This document shows positions 32,853 through 42,964 of a stretch of DNA of 64,000 bases, one piece after another. How positions within the stretch are numbered: the stretch's first letter is position 1; every line of letters starts with the position of its first letter. The notes beneath the pieces are model-generated. The model made no database searches. It was not told the origin of the DNA and was given only the letters and a program-made list of their open reading frames with translations. The DNA is from Lachnospiraceae bacterium (lineage in GTDB: Bacteria > Bacillota > Clostridia > Lachnospirales > Lachnospiraceae): contig JAGAQG010000032.1 of the NCBI GenBank assembly GCA_017622875.1, forward strand, positions 1 to 64,000, given 5' to 3'. Position numbers and translations under genes: made by a program.

Positions 32853-32944
32853 ATGCGATACCTCCTATCAAGTAGTCATAGTATCTGCATTTTACACCCC
32901 TCACTATCCATAAACCTTCTAAAATATATAACTATTTTCTCATG

Positions 32945-32976
32945 CAAAAAACGCCCCGTTTTCACGGAGCGTTTTT
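32945..32976 (-). terminator. terminator of pckA
   Basis: AAAAACGC and GCGTTTTT arms, extended by a CCGT/ACGG inner stem with one mismatch, and a T run on either strand. It lies just after the pckA stop at 33000. Confidence 0.85.
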
Positions 32977-32999
32977 CTATGTAGAATCTTAATATTTGC

Positions 33000-34706
33000 T
33001 TAGTTTAAAGCGTCAACTAATTTCTGAACTGCTTCAAGTGCTTCATCTGGAAGTTTGTCATATCCTTCTTTCTTTGTAGCGAAGCCCTGAACAGCATCAA
33101 CACGGTTCTGCATAGCAGCTTTTAATGCAGCTTTGTATTCTGGGTCGTTCATATCAGGTGTAAAATCTGCTGTCTTTCCAGACCAGTCATACATGATTTC
33201 AACGTCTTCAAATGGTCCCCACTGTTCGAATTTAGCTTTTCCTTCAACGATTGTTTCAAGAATTCCTAATGTATCAGCTGGTTTACATTTTGTTCCCATG
33301 AAATCACCTGTGTTAACGATATAGCAATCTACATTCTTTTCTTCAACTAATTTTTTGAATTTTTCGTAGTCGTTAACCAGTGGGTATGTTCTGAATGGGT
33401 TAGCATATGGCACGATACGAAGAGCATTTAAGTCTGTACCTGCTGCAACACGTTCTGCTGTAGAAGTCTTTGTTGCAAGTGTAGCACCCATAACAGATGC
33501 TAAAGCAGCACCTTTCAGTTTGATTACTGGTGGGATTGTAGGGTCTTTCATGATCCAGAAAATAGCATTAACTGGAGCATCGATCTTATCTACACGGTTT
33601 GGAGACCATAATTTAGATTTAATTGCACGTCCGTTACCATTTCTGATATCTTCTGTTACTAACTGAATCTTTCCATTTTCGTCTAATGTAGCAGAGCAGT
33701 TCTGAGCAGATAATAAGTATTCGTTATCTGGGCATCCTGTTGGGTAATCTGCTGTCTTGTCGAAATATGTAGGTTCAAGAGCTACAGAAGAACATGTATC
33801 TGTGTTGATGATGAAAGCGTCATCATGTAATACAGTGATTGGATATTTTCCACCGTGTTTTGCATGTGTTAATGTAGATTTACCAGATCCTGATAAACCA
33901 TATACAGATGCAACGAATTTAGATCCGTCTGCTAATGTATATTCTTTCTGTCCGCCGTGGCAAGCTGCATAACCATTTCTGTTAGCTAAAGCCCAAGCCA
34001 TTGTTAATGTACCTTTTTTGTGTTCTCCGAAGTATCTCATACCAAGAATTGCAGCACAGTTCTGGTTTGTATCGAAGTAGCAAAGTGTTAATGGGTCGCT
34101 TAAGCAGCTGTAATCAACGTCTGGTGCATCGTGTGGTGCCCACTGTGGATCAGAGAAGATGTAAATGTCTGGTTCTTTTCCATCGCCGATTGGTTTGGAG
34201 TTTTTGTACATTTTTACATATTCATCTGACATATACTGGAAGTTGATCATCCAGTTATAAAGAATGTTTTCTTCTCCTTCTGGAATAAGAAGGTGAGCTT
34301 TTACCATGAATTCTGGGTCAAGACCTACGAAACATTCTGCATGATACATAGTTTTCCAACGTGCTTCATATACAGCGTCCATAACTACTTTATCAAGTTT
34401 TGCTTCGTCTACACCTGGTTCGCCTTTGATACGACGAGCTGCAGCGTAACGACCTGTTACAGCACCGTCATTGAATAATAATACTTTTGCGTCTTTTTCA
34501 AGACCGAATGTATCGCCATCTTTTACAGGCATATCTGTAACAATTGTTCCTGGTGAATTTTTAGCTAATTCATAAGCCTCTTTTAATGTGTTAATTTTAA
34601 CAACATTGTTTCCGTAGAAAGCAGCTTCAATGATAGAGCGAGTTCTTGAAAAACCAACTTTACCAGCGCCGATTTCGGAAATCGGATAATAAGCTTTTGT
34701 AGACAT
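33000..34706 (-). CDS. pckA: phosphoenolpyruvate carboxykinase (ATP)
   Basis: This is a 568-residue enzyme interconverting oxaloacetate and PEP plus CO2, using ATP/ADP. The start at 34706 has AGGAGG upstream. The P-loop GLSGSGKSTLTHA, the metal-binding HDDAFIINTD and the C-terminal adenine-binding region are visible. It is somewhat longer than the 530-540 residues of classical PckA, as usual in Lachnospiraceae. In these anaerobes it mainly fixes CO2 from PEP toward oxaloacetate, for succinate or aspartate-family products such as threonine (thrC is nearby). It is divergent from citrate synthase. Confidence 0.95.
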   Translation of the reverse strand: MSTKAYYPISEIGAGKVGFSRTRSIIEAAFYGNNVVKINTLKEAYELAKNSPGTIVTDMPVKDGDTFGLEKDAKVLLFNDGAVTGRYAAARRIKGEPGVDEAKLDKVVMDAVYEARWKTMYHAECFVGLDPEFMVKAHLLIPEGEENILYNWMINFQYMSDEYVKMYKNSKPIGDGKEPDIYIFSDPQWAPHDAPDVDYSCLSDPLTLCYFDTNQNCAAILGMRYFGEHKKGTLTMAWALANRNGYAACHGGQKEYTLADGSKFVASVYGLSGSGKSTLTHAKHGGKYPITVLHDDAFIINTDTCSSVALEPTYFDKTADYPTGCPDNEYLLSAQNCSATLDENGKIQLVTEDIRNGNGRAIKSKLWSPNRVDKIDAPVNAIFWIMKDPTIPPVIKLKGAALASVMGATLATKTSTAERVAAGTDLNALRIVPYANPFRTYPLVNDYEKFKKLVEEKNVDCYIVNTGDFMGTKCKPADTLGILETIVEGKAKFEQWGPFEDVEIMYDWSGKTADFTPDMNDPEYKAALKAAMQNRVDAVQGFATKKEGYDKLPDEALEAVQKLVDALN

Positions 34707-34740
34707 ATAAGTTTTCCTCCTATTATTCAAAATCGAGTTA

Positions 34741-34769
34741 ATTATCGCACATTGTTAAAAAAAAATCAA
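34741..34769 (-). promoter_or_regulatory. promoter of pckA
   Basis: Minus strand TTGATT (34764-34769), 17 bp, GATAAT (34741-34746), with an oligo-A/T spacer, 35 bases before the start codon. The rest of the 219-base divergent gap must also hold the citrate synthase promoter, which I could not place firmly. Confidence 0.65.
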
Positions 34770-34925
34770 CGTTTCTTTTCCTAATTTCTGTGAATTTATT
34801 ATCAAATTTTTGCGCATTTTCTTAAGAATCTATGAACAGTTGTAAACTTTCAAATTTGGGGGAGATTTTTTTTGAATCTTATGATATGATATGCAAATAT
34901 GGAAAAACTTGAGAGGAGAATTTGA

Positions 34926-36293
34926 ATGCAGAATATTAATAGTTATTCAGAAATCACACCGGAACTTTTAGCGCTATCCAAATTGTCCAGAGAACACGGA
35001 CAGATCGATCCTGCCCTTTATACAAAATATGAAGTAAAACGCGGACTTCGTGACTTAAATGGTAAGGGTGTGCTGGCAGGTCTTACTGATATTTCAGAAA
35101 TCATTTCCTATACTATTGAAGACAGTGATATGATTCCTTGTGACGGCCGTCTCTACTATCGCGGCTATAAGATTCAGGACCTTGTTTCAGGCTTCGAAAA
35201 GGATAACCGTTTTGGCTTTGAAGAGATCGCTTATCTTCTGCTTTTCGGAAAGCTTCCCGACAAAAATGATCTGGCAAATTTCAAACAGATGCTGGGAGAA
35301 TATCGTTCTCTTCCAACACATTTTGTACGTGATATCATCATGAAAGCACCGAGTAAAGATATGATGAATGCACTTGCCAGAAGCATCTTAACAATGTATG
35401 CATACGATGACCGTGCCGATGATACTTCAATCGAAAACGTTGTGCGCCAGTCCGTACAGTTAATCAGCTTATTCCCGCTGATTTCCGTATACGCCTACCA
35501 CGCTTATAACCATTATCATGATGGTGCGAGCCTGATCATTCATCCGCCAAAACCAGAGCTTTCCACAGCGGAGCATATTTTATACCTGCTTCGTCCAGAT
35601 GGACGGTACTCTGAGCTGGAAGCCAAAATGTTGGACTTGGGACTGGTTCTTCATATGGAACACGGCGGAGGTAACAACTCTACATTTACCACACATGTTG
35701 TATCCTCTTCCGGAACTGATACTTATTCGGCCATCGCTGCTGCGCTTGGTTCTTTAAAAGGGCCAAAACACGGTGGTGCTAATGTAAAGGTTGTTAAAAT
35801 GTTTGACGATCTGAAAGCAAATGTTCCAAACTGGAGCGATGAAGGAGCGTTACGTGATTATCTTTGTAAGCTTCTTGATCGTGAGGCCTTTGACCATAGT
35901 GGTCTCATCTATGGTATGGGGCACGCAGTTTATTCTCTTTCCGACCCTCGTTCCGAAATCTTTAAGACTCATGTAGCAAGTCTTGCAAAGGAAAAAGGAC
36001 GTGAAGAAGAGCTTGCACTTTATAACACTGTAGAGCGCCTGGCTAAAGAAGTCATCTTTGAAAAACGTAAAATTTACAAAGGTGTCAGTGCGAACATCGA
36101 CTTCTATTCCGGTTTTGTTTACAGTATGTTAGATCTTCCGACAGAGCTTTTCACACCAATGTTCGCTTCTGCCCGAATCGTCGGCTGGAGTGCACATCGA
36201 TTAGAAGAGCTTGCAACTGGAGGAAAAATTATTCGTCCTGCATACAAGAGCGTATGTAAAAGAAAAACCTATGAATCACTCAAAAAACGTTAA
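34926..36293 (+). CDS. gltA: citrate synthase
   Basis: This 455-residue protein is one of the few + strand chromosomal genes. Catalytic motifs are visible: MEHGGGNNSTF (near residue 237), GMGHAVYSLSDPR (near 337) and the ANIDFYSG Asp region (near 393). The N-terminal GVLAGLTDISEIISY and CDGRLYYRGY are typical of the citrate/2-methylcitrate synthase family. It condenses oxaloacetate and acetyl-CoA, and in a fermenting Clostridium would feed 2-oxoglutarate and glutamate synthesis. No aconitase or isocitrate dehydrogenase gene is in the window. GAGAGGAGA precedes the ATG. Confidence 0.93.
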   Translation: MQNINSYSEITPELLALSKLSREHGQIDPALYTKYEVKRGLRDLNGKGVLAGLTDISEIISYTIEDSDMIPCDGRLYYRGYKIQDLVSGFEKDNRFGFEEIAYLLLFGKLPDKNDLANFKQMLGEYRSLPTHFVRDIIMKAPSKDMMNALARSILTMYAYDDRADDTSIENVVRQSVQLISLFPLISVYAYHAYNHYHDGASLIIHPPKPELSTAEHILYLLRPDGRYSELEAKMLDLGLVLHMEHGGGNNSTFTTHVVSSSGTDTYSAIAAALGSLKGPKHGGANVKVVKMFDDLKANVPNWSDEGALRDYLCKLLDREAFDHSGLIYGMGHAVYSLSDPRSEIFKTHVASLAKEKGREEELALYNTVERLAKEVIFEKRKIYKGVSANIDFYSGFVYSMLDLPTELFTPMFASARIVGWSAHRLEELATGGKIIRPAYKSVCKRKTYESLKKR

Positions 36294-36296
36294 CTA

Positions 36297-36332
36297 TTAA
36301 AAAGGGTCTCCGCAAATTGAGGAGACCTTTTT
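36297..36332. terminator. bidirectional terminator between convergent genes
   Basis: AAAAAGGGTCTCC and GGAGACCTTTTT pair with one bulge. It lies between the citrate synthase stop (+) and the stop of the 134-residue membrane gene (-) and can serve both. Confidence 0.85.
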
Positions 36333-36340
36333 CATACCTG

Positions 36341-36745
36341 CTATTTCTTATTTAATGCTTTGTTTTTAATGGTACTTCCAGTGGAAGCGCCTTTCTTAAA
36401 ATACATCTGATTTGCTTTGCGAAGCTGTACACAGTACCAGACCAGTATCCCAAAGAAACCTACCAGCGCAATCCAGATGACTGCACCAAGACTCTGCACA
36501 TAATCATTAACTGCAGATACTGCTCCAAAGACAATCATTGCGATCGATACGATCAAAAGCTTGCTTCCAATGCAGTCTGCAAATCCCTGAAAATCTGTAC
36601 ACTCTTCCACGCGGCTGTCTCCGCCTAATAAGAATGCCTTTTTAATTTCCTGCTTTTTCACAAGCATATACCAGGAGTAAATCCCATAGACACCACACCC
36701 CAAAACAATGATGTCCATAAACCCAAACATTGAACCTGTATCCAT
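36341..36745 (-). CDS. small membrane protein of unknown function
   Basis: This 134-residue protein has three hydrophobic segments (about residues 8-28, 60-82 and 86-106), a charged loop between the first two, and a Lys-rich C-terminus. I recognise no family. It lies 22 bp downstream of thrC on the same strand and probably shares its transcript. Confidence 0.65.
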   Translation of the reverse strand: MDTGSMFGFMDIIVLGCGVYGIYSWYMLVKKQEIKKAFLLGGDSRVEECTDFQGFADCIGSKLLIVSIAMIVFGAVSAVNDYVQSLGAVIWIALVGFFGILVWYCVQLRKANQMYFKKGASTGSTIKNKALNKK

Positions 36746-36767
36746 TTTTTACCTTCCTTTGTGCTAA

Positions 36768-38261
36768 TTAGATTCCTAAGAACTGTTTTACGATCATCTG
36801 CATTTCATTCGCATCACATACAGTATTATGACGAACCTCTGCATTTCTGATTTCTTCGATTGCATTAGGTACTGCAACACCGGAAATTACAGAAAGTTCA
36901 TCTACCAGTTCAAAATCTCCCATTGCGTTATATTTTTCTGCATCAATGGCATTCATAACGCTTCTTGTAAATTTGTATGGACTTGCTGTGGAAGCAATCA
37001 CCGCTTTCTTTGCATCGCCTGTTTCTGCCACATATTTTCCATAAACTGCACTTGCTACCGCTGTATGAGTATCTAATACATATCCTGTATCACCGTACAC
37101 CTTTGCGATTTCTTCTGCGGTTTCTGCTTCTGATGCATAGTTTCCGTAGAAATCAGCAAGTTCAGCTTTCATTTCTTCACTAATTTCATAGCTTCCATCA
37201 GTGTTTAATGATTTCATCAATGCTACATCCTTGACAGCATCATTTCCTGCTATCTTATAAACAAGACGCTCTAAGTTGCTGGAAATCAAAATGTCCATGG
37301 ATGGAGAAGTTGTTAAGATAAATTCTCGGTTCTTGTCATAGCATCCTGTTTTGAAGAAATCATATAATACTTTATTATCATTAGATGCACAAATGAGCTT
37401 GTCGATTGGCATACCCATCTGTTTTGCATAATATGCTGCTAAAATATTACCAAAGTTTCCTGTTGGAACAACCACATTGATCTTTTCGTCTTTTTCGATT
37501 TCTCCGTTGGCATATAATTTTGCATAAGCATATACATAATATACCACCTGTGGAACAAGACGTCCGATATTGATAGAGTTTGCACTGGAGAATTGGAATC
37601 CAGCTTTATCCATTTCTTCTGCAAGAGCTTTATCTGCAAAGATTGCTTTGACTCCACTCTGTGCATCATCGAAGTTTCCGTGAATACCTACGACAAATGT
37701 ATTGTCACCCTTCTGAGTGACCATCTGTTTTTCCTGAATCGGGCTGACACCGTTCTTTGGATAGAATACGATGATCTTTGTTCCCGGTACATCTGCAAAG
37801 CCTGCCAAAGCAGCTTTTCCTGTATCACCGGAAGTTGCTGTTAAGATGACGATTTCATTCTTTGCATTGTTCTTCTTTGCTGCAGTTGTCATCAAATGCG
37901 GCAAAATAGATAATGCCATATCCTTAAATGCGATAGTTGCTCCATGGAACAGTTCCAGATAGTATGCTTTATCAGTTTTTACGAGAGGTGCGATCTCCTC
38001 TGTATCAAATTTTGCATCATATGCGTTTGCAATACATGCCTTTAACTCTTCTTCCGTAAAATCTGTCAGGAACTGTTTCATCACCGCATAAGCTGTTTCC
38101 TGATAAGACATGTCTTTTAATTCATCTAAAGTCACATCCAGTTTTGGAAGCTCAGTAGGAACAAACAGACCACCATCTTTTGCAAGTCCCTGAAGGATTG
38201 CCTGAGAAGCTGTGACTGTTACGCCATCTACACCTCGTGTGCTTTTGTACAAAATACTCAT
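36768..38261 (-). CDS. thrC: threonine synthase
   Basis: This 497-residue PLP enzyme converts O-phosphohomoserine to threonine. The PLP lysine sits in FHGATIAFKDMALS (near residue 115), and TSGDTGKAAL and VPTGNFGNILAAYYAK are the phosphate- and PLP-binding loops. The opening STRG..VTASQAILQGLAKDGGLFVP is the family N-terminus. The length fits the class that has an N-terminal extension. Other threonine pathway genes (hom, thrB) are not in the window. Confidence 0.95.
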   Translation of the reverse strand: MSILYKSTRGVDGVTVTASQAILQGLAKDGGLFVPTELPKLDVTLDELKDMSYQETAYAVMKQFLTDFTEEELKACIANAYDAKFDTEEIAPLVKTDKAYYLELFHGATIAFKDMALSILPHLMTTAAKKNNAKNEIVILTATSGDTGKAALAGFADVPGTKIIVFYPKNGVSPIQEKQMVTQKGDNTFVVGIHGNFDDAQSGVKAIFADKALAEEMDKAGFQFSSANSINIGRLVPQVVYYVYAYAKLYANGEIEKDEKINVVVPTGNFGNILAAYYAKQMGMPIDKLICASNDNKVLYDFFKTGCYDKNREFILTTSPSMDILISSNLERLVYKIAGNDAVKDVALMKSLNTDGSYEISEEMKAELADFYGNYASEAETAEEIAKVYGDTGYVLDTHTAVASAVYGKYVAETGDAKKAVIASTASPYKFTRSVMNAIDAEKYNAMGDFELVDELSVISGVAVPNAIEEIRNAEVRHNTVCDANEMQMIVKQFLGI

Positions 38262-38362
38262 TTTTTCATCCTCATTTCATTTTTCCAAATGTTTCGCTCA
38301 TTCTATCATACTTGCAGGTAAAAATAAACCAGAAATTGCGATTTATTCGTAAAAGAGCTCAA

Positions 38363-38389
38363 AAGGCACGCTGATTTACGGCGTGCCTT
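38363..38389 (-). terminator. terminator of leuA
   Basis: A perfect 9-bp stem (AAGGCACGC/GCGTGCCTT) followed by TTTTGAGC on the minus strand, 20 bases after the leuA stop. Confidence 0.75.
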
Positions 38390-38408
38390 GGAACATTTTA
38401 TGTTCTGA

Positions 38409-40091
38409 TTATGCATTTACGGAATTGTTGATTGCTGTAACAAGGGCATCAATAGATGCATGGATAATATCGGCATCCACACCGGCACCCCAGTAGAGCT
38501 TGCCGTCACGTTTTGACTCAATACCAACGTATGCAATCGCACGGGAGCTTGAACTCTTTTCCAGCGCATGTTCTGTATAAGTTACTACGCTATATTCTAA
38601 GCCGTAAGCTTTCTTAAGCGCATTGCTGACTGCATTGAGACGACCATTTCCCTGTGCATAAGTAACGGTTCTCTCTCCATTGCAGATAGAGTGTACTTCT
38701 GCTGAAATTCCGTTGCTCTGTCTGTAATGTACTTCCGGTACTTCGTATGGCGTTGTAACATTTTCGAATTTTTCTTTGAATAATTCGAAGATTTCTTCCG
38801 GCTGGAGTTCTTTGTTAAGCACATCGGATGCATCTTTTGTAGCATAGCCCATTGCTTCGCGCATTTTTGGCGGAAGATTGAGACCGAAGTTTCTTTCCAG
38901 AATATATCCAACACCGCCCTTTCCGGACTGGCTGTTGATACGGATCACATCTGCATCGTAGCTTCTTCCCACATCTTTTGGATCGATTGGAAGGTATGGC
39001 ACTGTCCAGTGATCCGGGTCCTTCTCTTCAATCCATTTCATACCTTTGGCGATGGCATCCTGATGAGACCCTGAGAATGCGGCAAATACAAGAGCACCGC
39101 TGTACGGGCTTCTCTCATAAATCTTCATGCCTGTATATTCTTCGTAACCTTCTGAAATTTTGTTCATATTTGTGAAATCCAGTTCCGGATCCACACCCTG
39201 AGAATACATATTCATGGCTACTGTGATAATATCCACGTTACCTGTACGTTCCCCATTTCCGAAAAGTGTACCTTCTACACGGTCAGCGCCTGCAAGTAAG
39301 CCCATTTCTGTATCAGCAACACCGCATCCACGATCATTGTGCGGATGAAGAGAAATCAGTACATTTTCACGGTATTTCATATTCTTGGACATATACTCAA
39401 TCTGCTGTGCATATACATGCGGCATGGAATGCTGAACCGTTACAGGAAGGTTAATAATTGCCTTTCTCTCAGCTGTCGGCTGCCATACATCCAGCACTGC
39501 ATTACATACTTCCAGCGCGTATTCCGGTTCTGTACCCGTAAAGCTTTCCGGGCTGTATTCAAAACGATAATCTGCACCTTCTGCTTCTGTCAGTTCTTTT
39601 AATAATTTTGCACCTTCCACTGCGATTTCAAGGATTTCTTCTTTTGATTTTCTGAAAACCTGTTCACGCTGTGCCAAAGATGTCGAATTGTAAACGTGTA
39701 CAATAACATTCTTTGCACCTTTCACTGCTTCAAATGTTTTCTTGATAATGTGTTCTCTGGCCTGAGTCAGTACCTGAATCGTCACATCATCAGGAATTAA
39801 ATTCTGTTCGATCAATGTACGAAGGAATGTGTATTCTGTTTCAGATGCTGCCGGGAAACCTACTTCAATTTCCTTAAATCCGATATCCACCAGTAACTGA
39901 AAAAATTTCAACTTCTGATCCAGCGTCATTGGAACCACCAATGCCTGATTTCCATCACGAAGGTCAACACTGCACCATATCGGCGCTTTTTCTACGGAAT
40001 CTTTTTTTGCCCAGTCCATGCAGGTTTCAGGCGGCATAAAATACTGTTTTTTGTACTTCACTACATTTTTCATCATCATTTTTTCATCCAT
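38409..40091 (-). CDS. leuA: 2-isopropylmalate synthase
   Basis: This 560-residue enzyme condenses acetyl-CoA with 2-oxoisovalerate, the first committed step of leucine synthesis. VDLRDGNQALV (about 41-51) binds metal and substrate, LHPHNDRGCGVADTEMG (about 240) is the second metal motif, and the C-terminal 130 residues form the leucine-sensing domain. The length and N-terminus (KKQYFMPPETCMDWAKKD) match the LeuA2 subgroup. It begins 6 bp after the GT-C membrane protein gene, so it is the third gene behind the leucine T-box, separated from leuCD by about 8.7 kb of envelope genes. Confidence 0.95.
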   Translation of the reverse strand: MDEKMMMKNVVKYKKQYFMPPETCMDWAKKDSVEKAPIWCSVDLRDGNQALVVPMTLDQKLKFFQLLVDIGFKEIEVGFPAASETEYTFLRTLIEQNLIPDDVTIQVLTQAREHIIKKTFEAVKGAKNVIVHVYNSTSLAQREQVFRKSKEEILEIAVEGAKLLKELTEAEGADYRFEYSPESFTGTEPEYALEVCNAVLDVWQPTAERKAIINLPVTVQHSMPHVYAQQIEYMSKNMKYRENVLISLHPHNDRGCGVADTEMGLLAGADRVEGTLFGNGERTGNVDIITVAMNMYSQGVDPELDFTNMNKISEGYEEYTGMKIYERSPYSGALVFAAFSGSHQDAIAKGMKWIEEKDPDHWTVPYLPIDPKDVGRSYDADVIRINSQSGKGGVGYILERNFGLNLPPKMREAMGYATKDASDVLNKELQPEEIFELFKEKFENVTTPYEVPEVHYRQSNGISAEVHSICNGERTVTYAQGNGRLNAVSNALKKAYGLEYSVVTYTEHALEKSSSSRAIAYVGIESKRDGKLYWGAGVDADIIHASIDALVTAINNSVNA

Positions 40092-40097
40092 CCTCTT

Positions 40098-41774
40098 CTA
40101 TTTATTATTCCGGAGAGCAATTCCTCCGTCCACTTCTACAACTTCATATCCATTTTCCAGAAAATAGCTGCTGCCTGCCGCATCTTTCAATGACTCTACG
40201 TCCATCCAGCAGACCACCTTCGGAACTTTCTCCGGATATGCTTCATAATATTCTTCAAGAAAGTTGTCTTCCCCGATAGTCCATAGCGAATATGCCGCTG
40301 CCGGAGAATCTATGTATAGGTACAGCCATGGTGCTAAATCCAAGAACAGAACCGGTTCATCTTTTTCCAGTTCAAGCGAATCCACCGCATCTAATGTATC
40401 ATAATACCATTGTGCATCTTCTGCACTTGTATAAATTCCTTTGGCCGGTCCTCGATCCAGTTTTTCGGTACATTCTGCTACAGGAGTACTCCACCATGTA
40501 TACTGAATACGATGGTACAGCAACAATACTCCCTGCAAAATAAATACCGCAATCATCATAAATAAAATCACTTGCGATGTTGTTTTTGATAAATTTTCTT
40601 TATTATCTGCAAAAGTTTCCCCCAACATCAATACGCTGCCTGCTGAAGCAACAACACATGCTGATGACACTGCCAAAATTCCTGTATTGGTCGTTAATTG
40701 TACACAAAATGTATATACGATTGCGGGAATCATCCACCCCCAAAACAGCAACGGATTTTTCTTTTTCCCCAGTGCCCAGATACTGATGCCTAAAAACATC
40801 ATCGGTACGCAGATAAAGTCAATTGGCACATAGTCCGAAAGGTATCCTTGAGAAATCAAGGCGTGAATCGCTGCTGCAATTGCCATTAAAAAGCTCATAA
40901 TTTTCATATATTGCACAATTTTTTGATTTTTCAGGAATCCTACAACCAGACAAACTCCCATAATCAAAATCTGATACTGATAATAGCGGTAAAATCTTTC
41001 AAAATATTTTGTTACCTTATAATGCAGGTCCATCTGATGTTCCGGGTCGCTCATAAGATACTTAAAGCCATTGAGTACTTCATCCAATCCGGCTCTCATA
41101 AATATGACTGCTGCAAAAGCGACTGATACCAAAAATGCTCCCAGTCCCACAAAAAACCACGTTCTGAACTTTAACAACGGGTGCAGTTCTCTTTTCTTTC
41201 CAAATGGGATTGCTGCGACAACCACAGCTCCCCACAAAAGAAACATTAGAACCGCATATGGCTGACTTAAGACCATTACTGCGGTTAGCACACCTGTACC
41301 GATCAATGTTCCTGCCGAATATTTTTCTTCCGTAACCAGAATTATTAGAATCAGAAATATACATCCAATTCCTAATGTGTTGTAATTCAGTGTCAGCATA
41401 TTATTCTGCGTAGAAAGCAGATATAGCATCACTGCCGGAATTCTAAAATACTCATATTTTTTCAATTTACAATACGCAAATACAGCTACTATGCCCTGAA
41501 ATGCCACATATGCCAGTCTGGATGCCAGCATAATACCATCATTGGTATCTGAAAACAATCGAAACAGCCAATATAGCGGAGCTAATATCCAGGAAATCAA
41601 CTGCTGTGCCGGAAACCAGTCCTCTGCAAGCAAGGCATCACCTTTATAAAAACGCCATACAGAACTTATACAATACGGCTCATCCGCATAATTCACTGAA
41701 TAAAAACATCTCCAGCCCAGTATCAGCATACAAAACACAAAGCCAGCCAAAACAAAACGCTGCTTCTTCGTCAT
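40098..41774 (-). CDS. GT-C-type multi-pass membrane glycosyltransferase-like protein
   Basis: This is a 558-residue protein with about 11-12 hydrophobic segments and a soluble C-terminal domain (about 440-555). The first extracytoplasmic loop has NYADEPYCISSVWRF, whose Asp-Glu pair recalls the catalytic acidic residues of GT39/ArnT/PMT-type GT-C enzymes that use lipid-phosphate sugars. The start at 41774 (GGAGG upstream) overlaps the SGNH hydrolase stop as TAATG, so the two are translationally coupled. With the SGNH and CotH genes it suggests envelope polysaccharide or glycoprotein modification. Substrate unknown. Confidence 0.75.
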   Translation of the reverse strand: MTKKQRFVLAGFVFCMLILGWRCFYSVNYADEPYCISSVWRFYKGDALLAEDWFPAQQLISWILAPLYWLFRLFSDTNDGIMLASRLAYVAFQGIVAVFAYCKLKKYEYFRIPAVMLYLLSTQNNMLTLNYNTLGIGCIFLILIILVTEEKYSAGTLIGTGVLTAVMVLSQPYAVLMFLLWGAVVVAAIPFGKKRELHPLLKFRTWFFVGLGAFLVSVAFAAVIFMRAGLDEVLNGFKYLMSDPEHQMDLHYKVTKYFERFYRYYQYQILIMGVCLVVGFLKNQKIVQYMKIMSFLMAIAAAIHALISQGYLSDYVPIDFICVPMMFLGISIWALGKKKNPLLFWGWMIPAIVYTFCVQLTTNTGILAVSSACVVASAGSVLMLGETFADNKENLSKTTSQVILFMMIAVFILQGVLLLYHRIQYTWWSTPVAECTEKLDRGPAKGIYTSAEDAQWYYDTLDAVDSLELEKDEPVLFLDLAPWLYLYIDSPAAAYSLWTIGEDNFLEEYYEAYPEKVPKVVCWMDVESLKDAAGSSYFLENGYEVVEVDGGIALRNNK

Positions 41775-42943
41775 TACCATTCCTCCATCGTGCCGCACAT
41801 GGTACTGTAAATTGTATCAGCAATCTGGTAATATCCTGCAGCTGACGGATGCACCGCATCTACGGCTACCATTTCCGTTTCTTCGGAATAAGGATTTACC
41901 GTCCGTTCTTCCATCTCAAAGACGTTTTCGCTGTCTACGCTGATTCCTGCCGGTACAAGGTAAACATTCTTTTCATTTCCCAGCTTATCTGCCAGATATC
42001 CCATCAGATTGAATACTGCCAGGTCTCTCTGCTGCTTAAACTGTCCCTGGAACATCAGGCTTCCATTATTCATTTTCATAGAACCGATGCCATTCTGGTC
42101 ACTCTGGTAAATCGTATTTACCACATAGATTGGAATGTTCTTATCATCTTTTCTGATCAACTCTACAATCTTGCAGATATTATCTGCATTCTCTTCACCG
42201 GACAGCAGTCCATTGGTTCCAAGATGTAACAGAATCACATCCGGGTTAAAGCCGTAAGTTTCTTTGTAATAATTCCAGTCGAAACGTCCGCTTTCCGGAT
42301 TCCAGAACTTATGGACTTCTTCTCCTTCTTCCAGATAATATCCTGTTTCAGACAGATAATCAGCTGCGGAAAATCCAAGTCTTGCCTCTGTCAGAAATCC
42401 CTCATATCCTCTCGTACCATTGCAGATCATCTGATTTCCCAGATGCTCCTGCAGTTTTGCATACAGGGCTCCGTTTGCTGAAAGGCTGTCACCGATCGCA
42501 AGCACTGAAAATTCCCACTGCTTTGCTTCCACAATACTGAGTGTAGATGTTTTTCTTGCCAGAGCATTTCCTTCCACATCATATACAGTCACTGTCAACG
42601 GATATTCACCAATCAATTCATCCGTCGCGGCAATACTGAATTTACGCTCCAGCATCTCGCCCACTTCACATTCCCATACCACATTGTATTCTGTAATATG
42701 GGTTCCCTGATTTGTGATCTGGCTATTATAGATTTCCATGGTCAGTCCGCTGGCCGCGAAATATTCATCCGGCAGATAAATCTCCACCCCTGAATCACCG
42801 ATGGTCGTTTTTTCTGTCGTACCGGAATCTGCGTATTTTTTCAGTTCCAGTACATTGACTGCCAGAACGCCTAGCAGGATGGCTAAAATCACCATCAGAA
42901 CAGTGATTACGATCACTATTTTACTCTGTGTTCTCTTTTTCAT
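41774..42943 (-). CDS. SGNH/GDSL-family esterase, membrane-anchored
   Basis: This 389-residue protein has an N-terminal TM or signal anchor (about residues 9-32) and a beta-sandwich-like stretch (about 45-145), followed by the SGNH hydrolase domain. Block I is LAIGDSLSANG (near 150), LLHLGTNGLLS carries the Gly/Asn oxyanion residues (near 240), and DAVHPSAAGYYQIAD (near 370) supplies the catalytic Asp/His. Such enzymes often remove acetyl groups from cell-wall glycans. AGGAG precedes the ATG. It is the first gene behind the T-box at 42965-43240. Confidence 0.82.
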   Translation of the reverse strand: MKKRTQSKIVIVITVLMVILAILLGVLAVNVLELKKYADSGTTEKTTIGDSGVEIYLPDEYFAASGLTMEIYNSQITNQGTHITEYNVVWECEVGEMLERKFSIAATDELIGEYPLTVTVYDVEGNALARKTSTLSIVEAKQWEFSVLAIGDSLSANGALYAKLQEHLGNQMICNGTRGYEGFLTEARLGFSAADYLSETGYYLEEGEEVHKFWNPESGRFDWNYYKETYGFNPDVILLHLGTNGLLSGEENADNICKIVELIRKDDKNIPIYVVNTIYQSDQNGIGSMKMNNGSLMFQGQFKQQRDLAVFNLMGYLADKLGNEKNVYLVPAGISVDSENVFEMEERTVNPYSEETEMVAVDAVHPSAAGYYQIADTIYSTMCGTMEEW

Positions 42944-42964
42944 AATTCACTCCTATACCCTGTA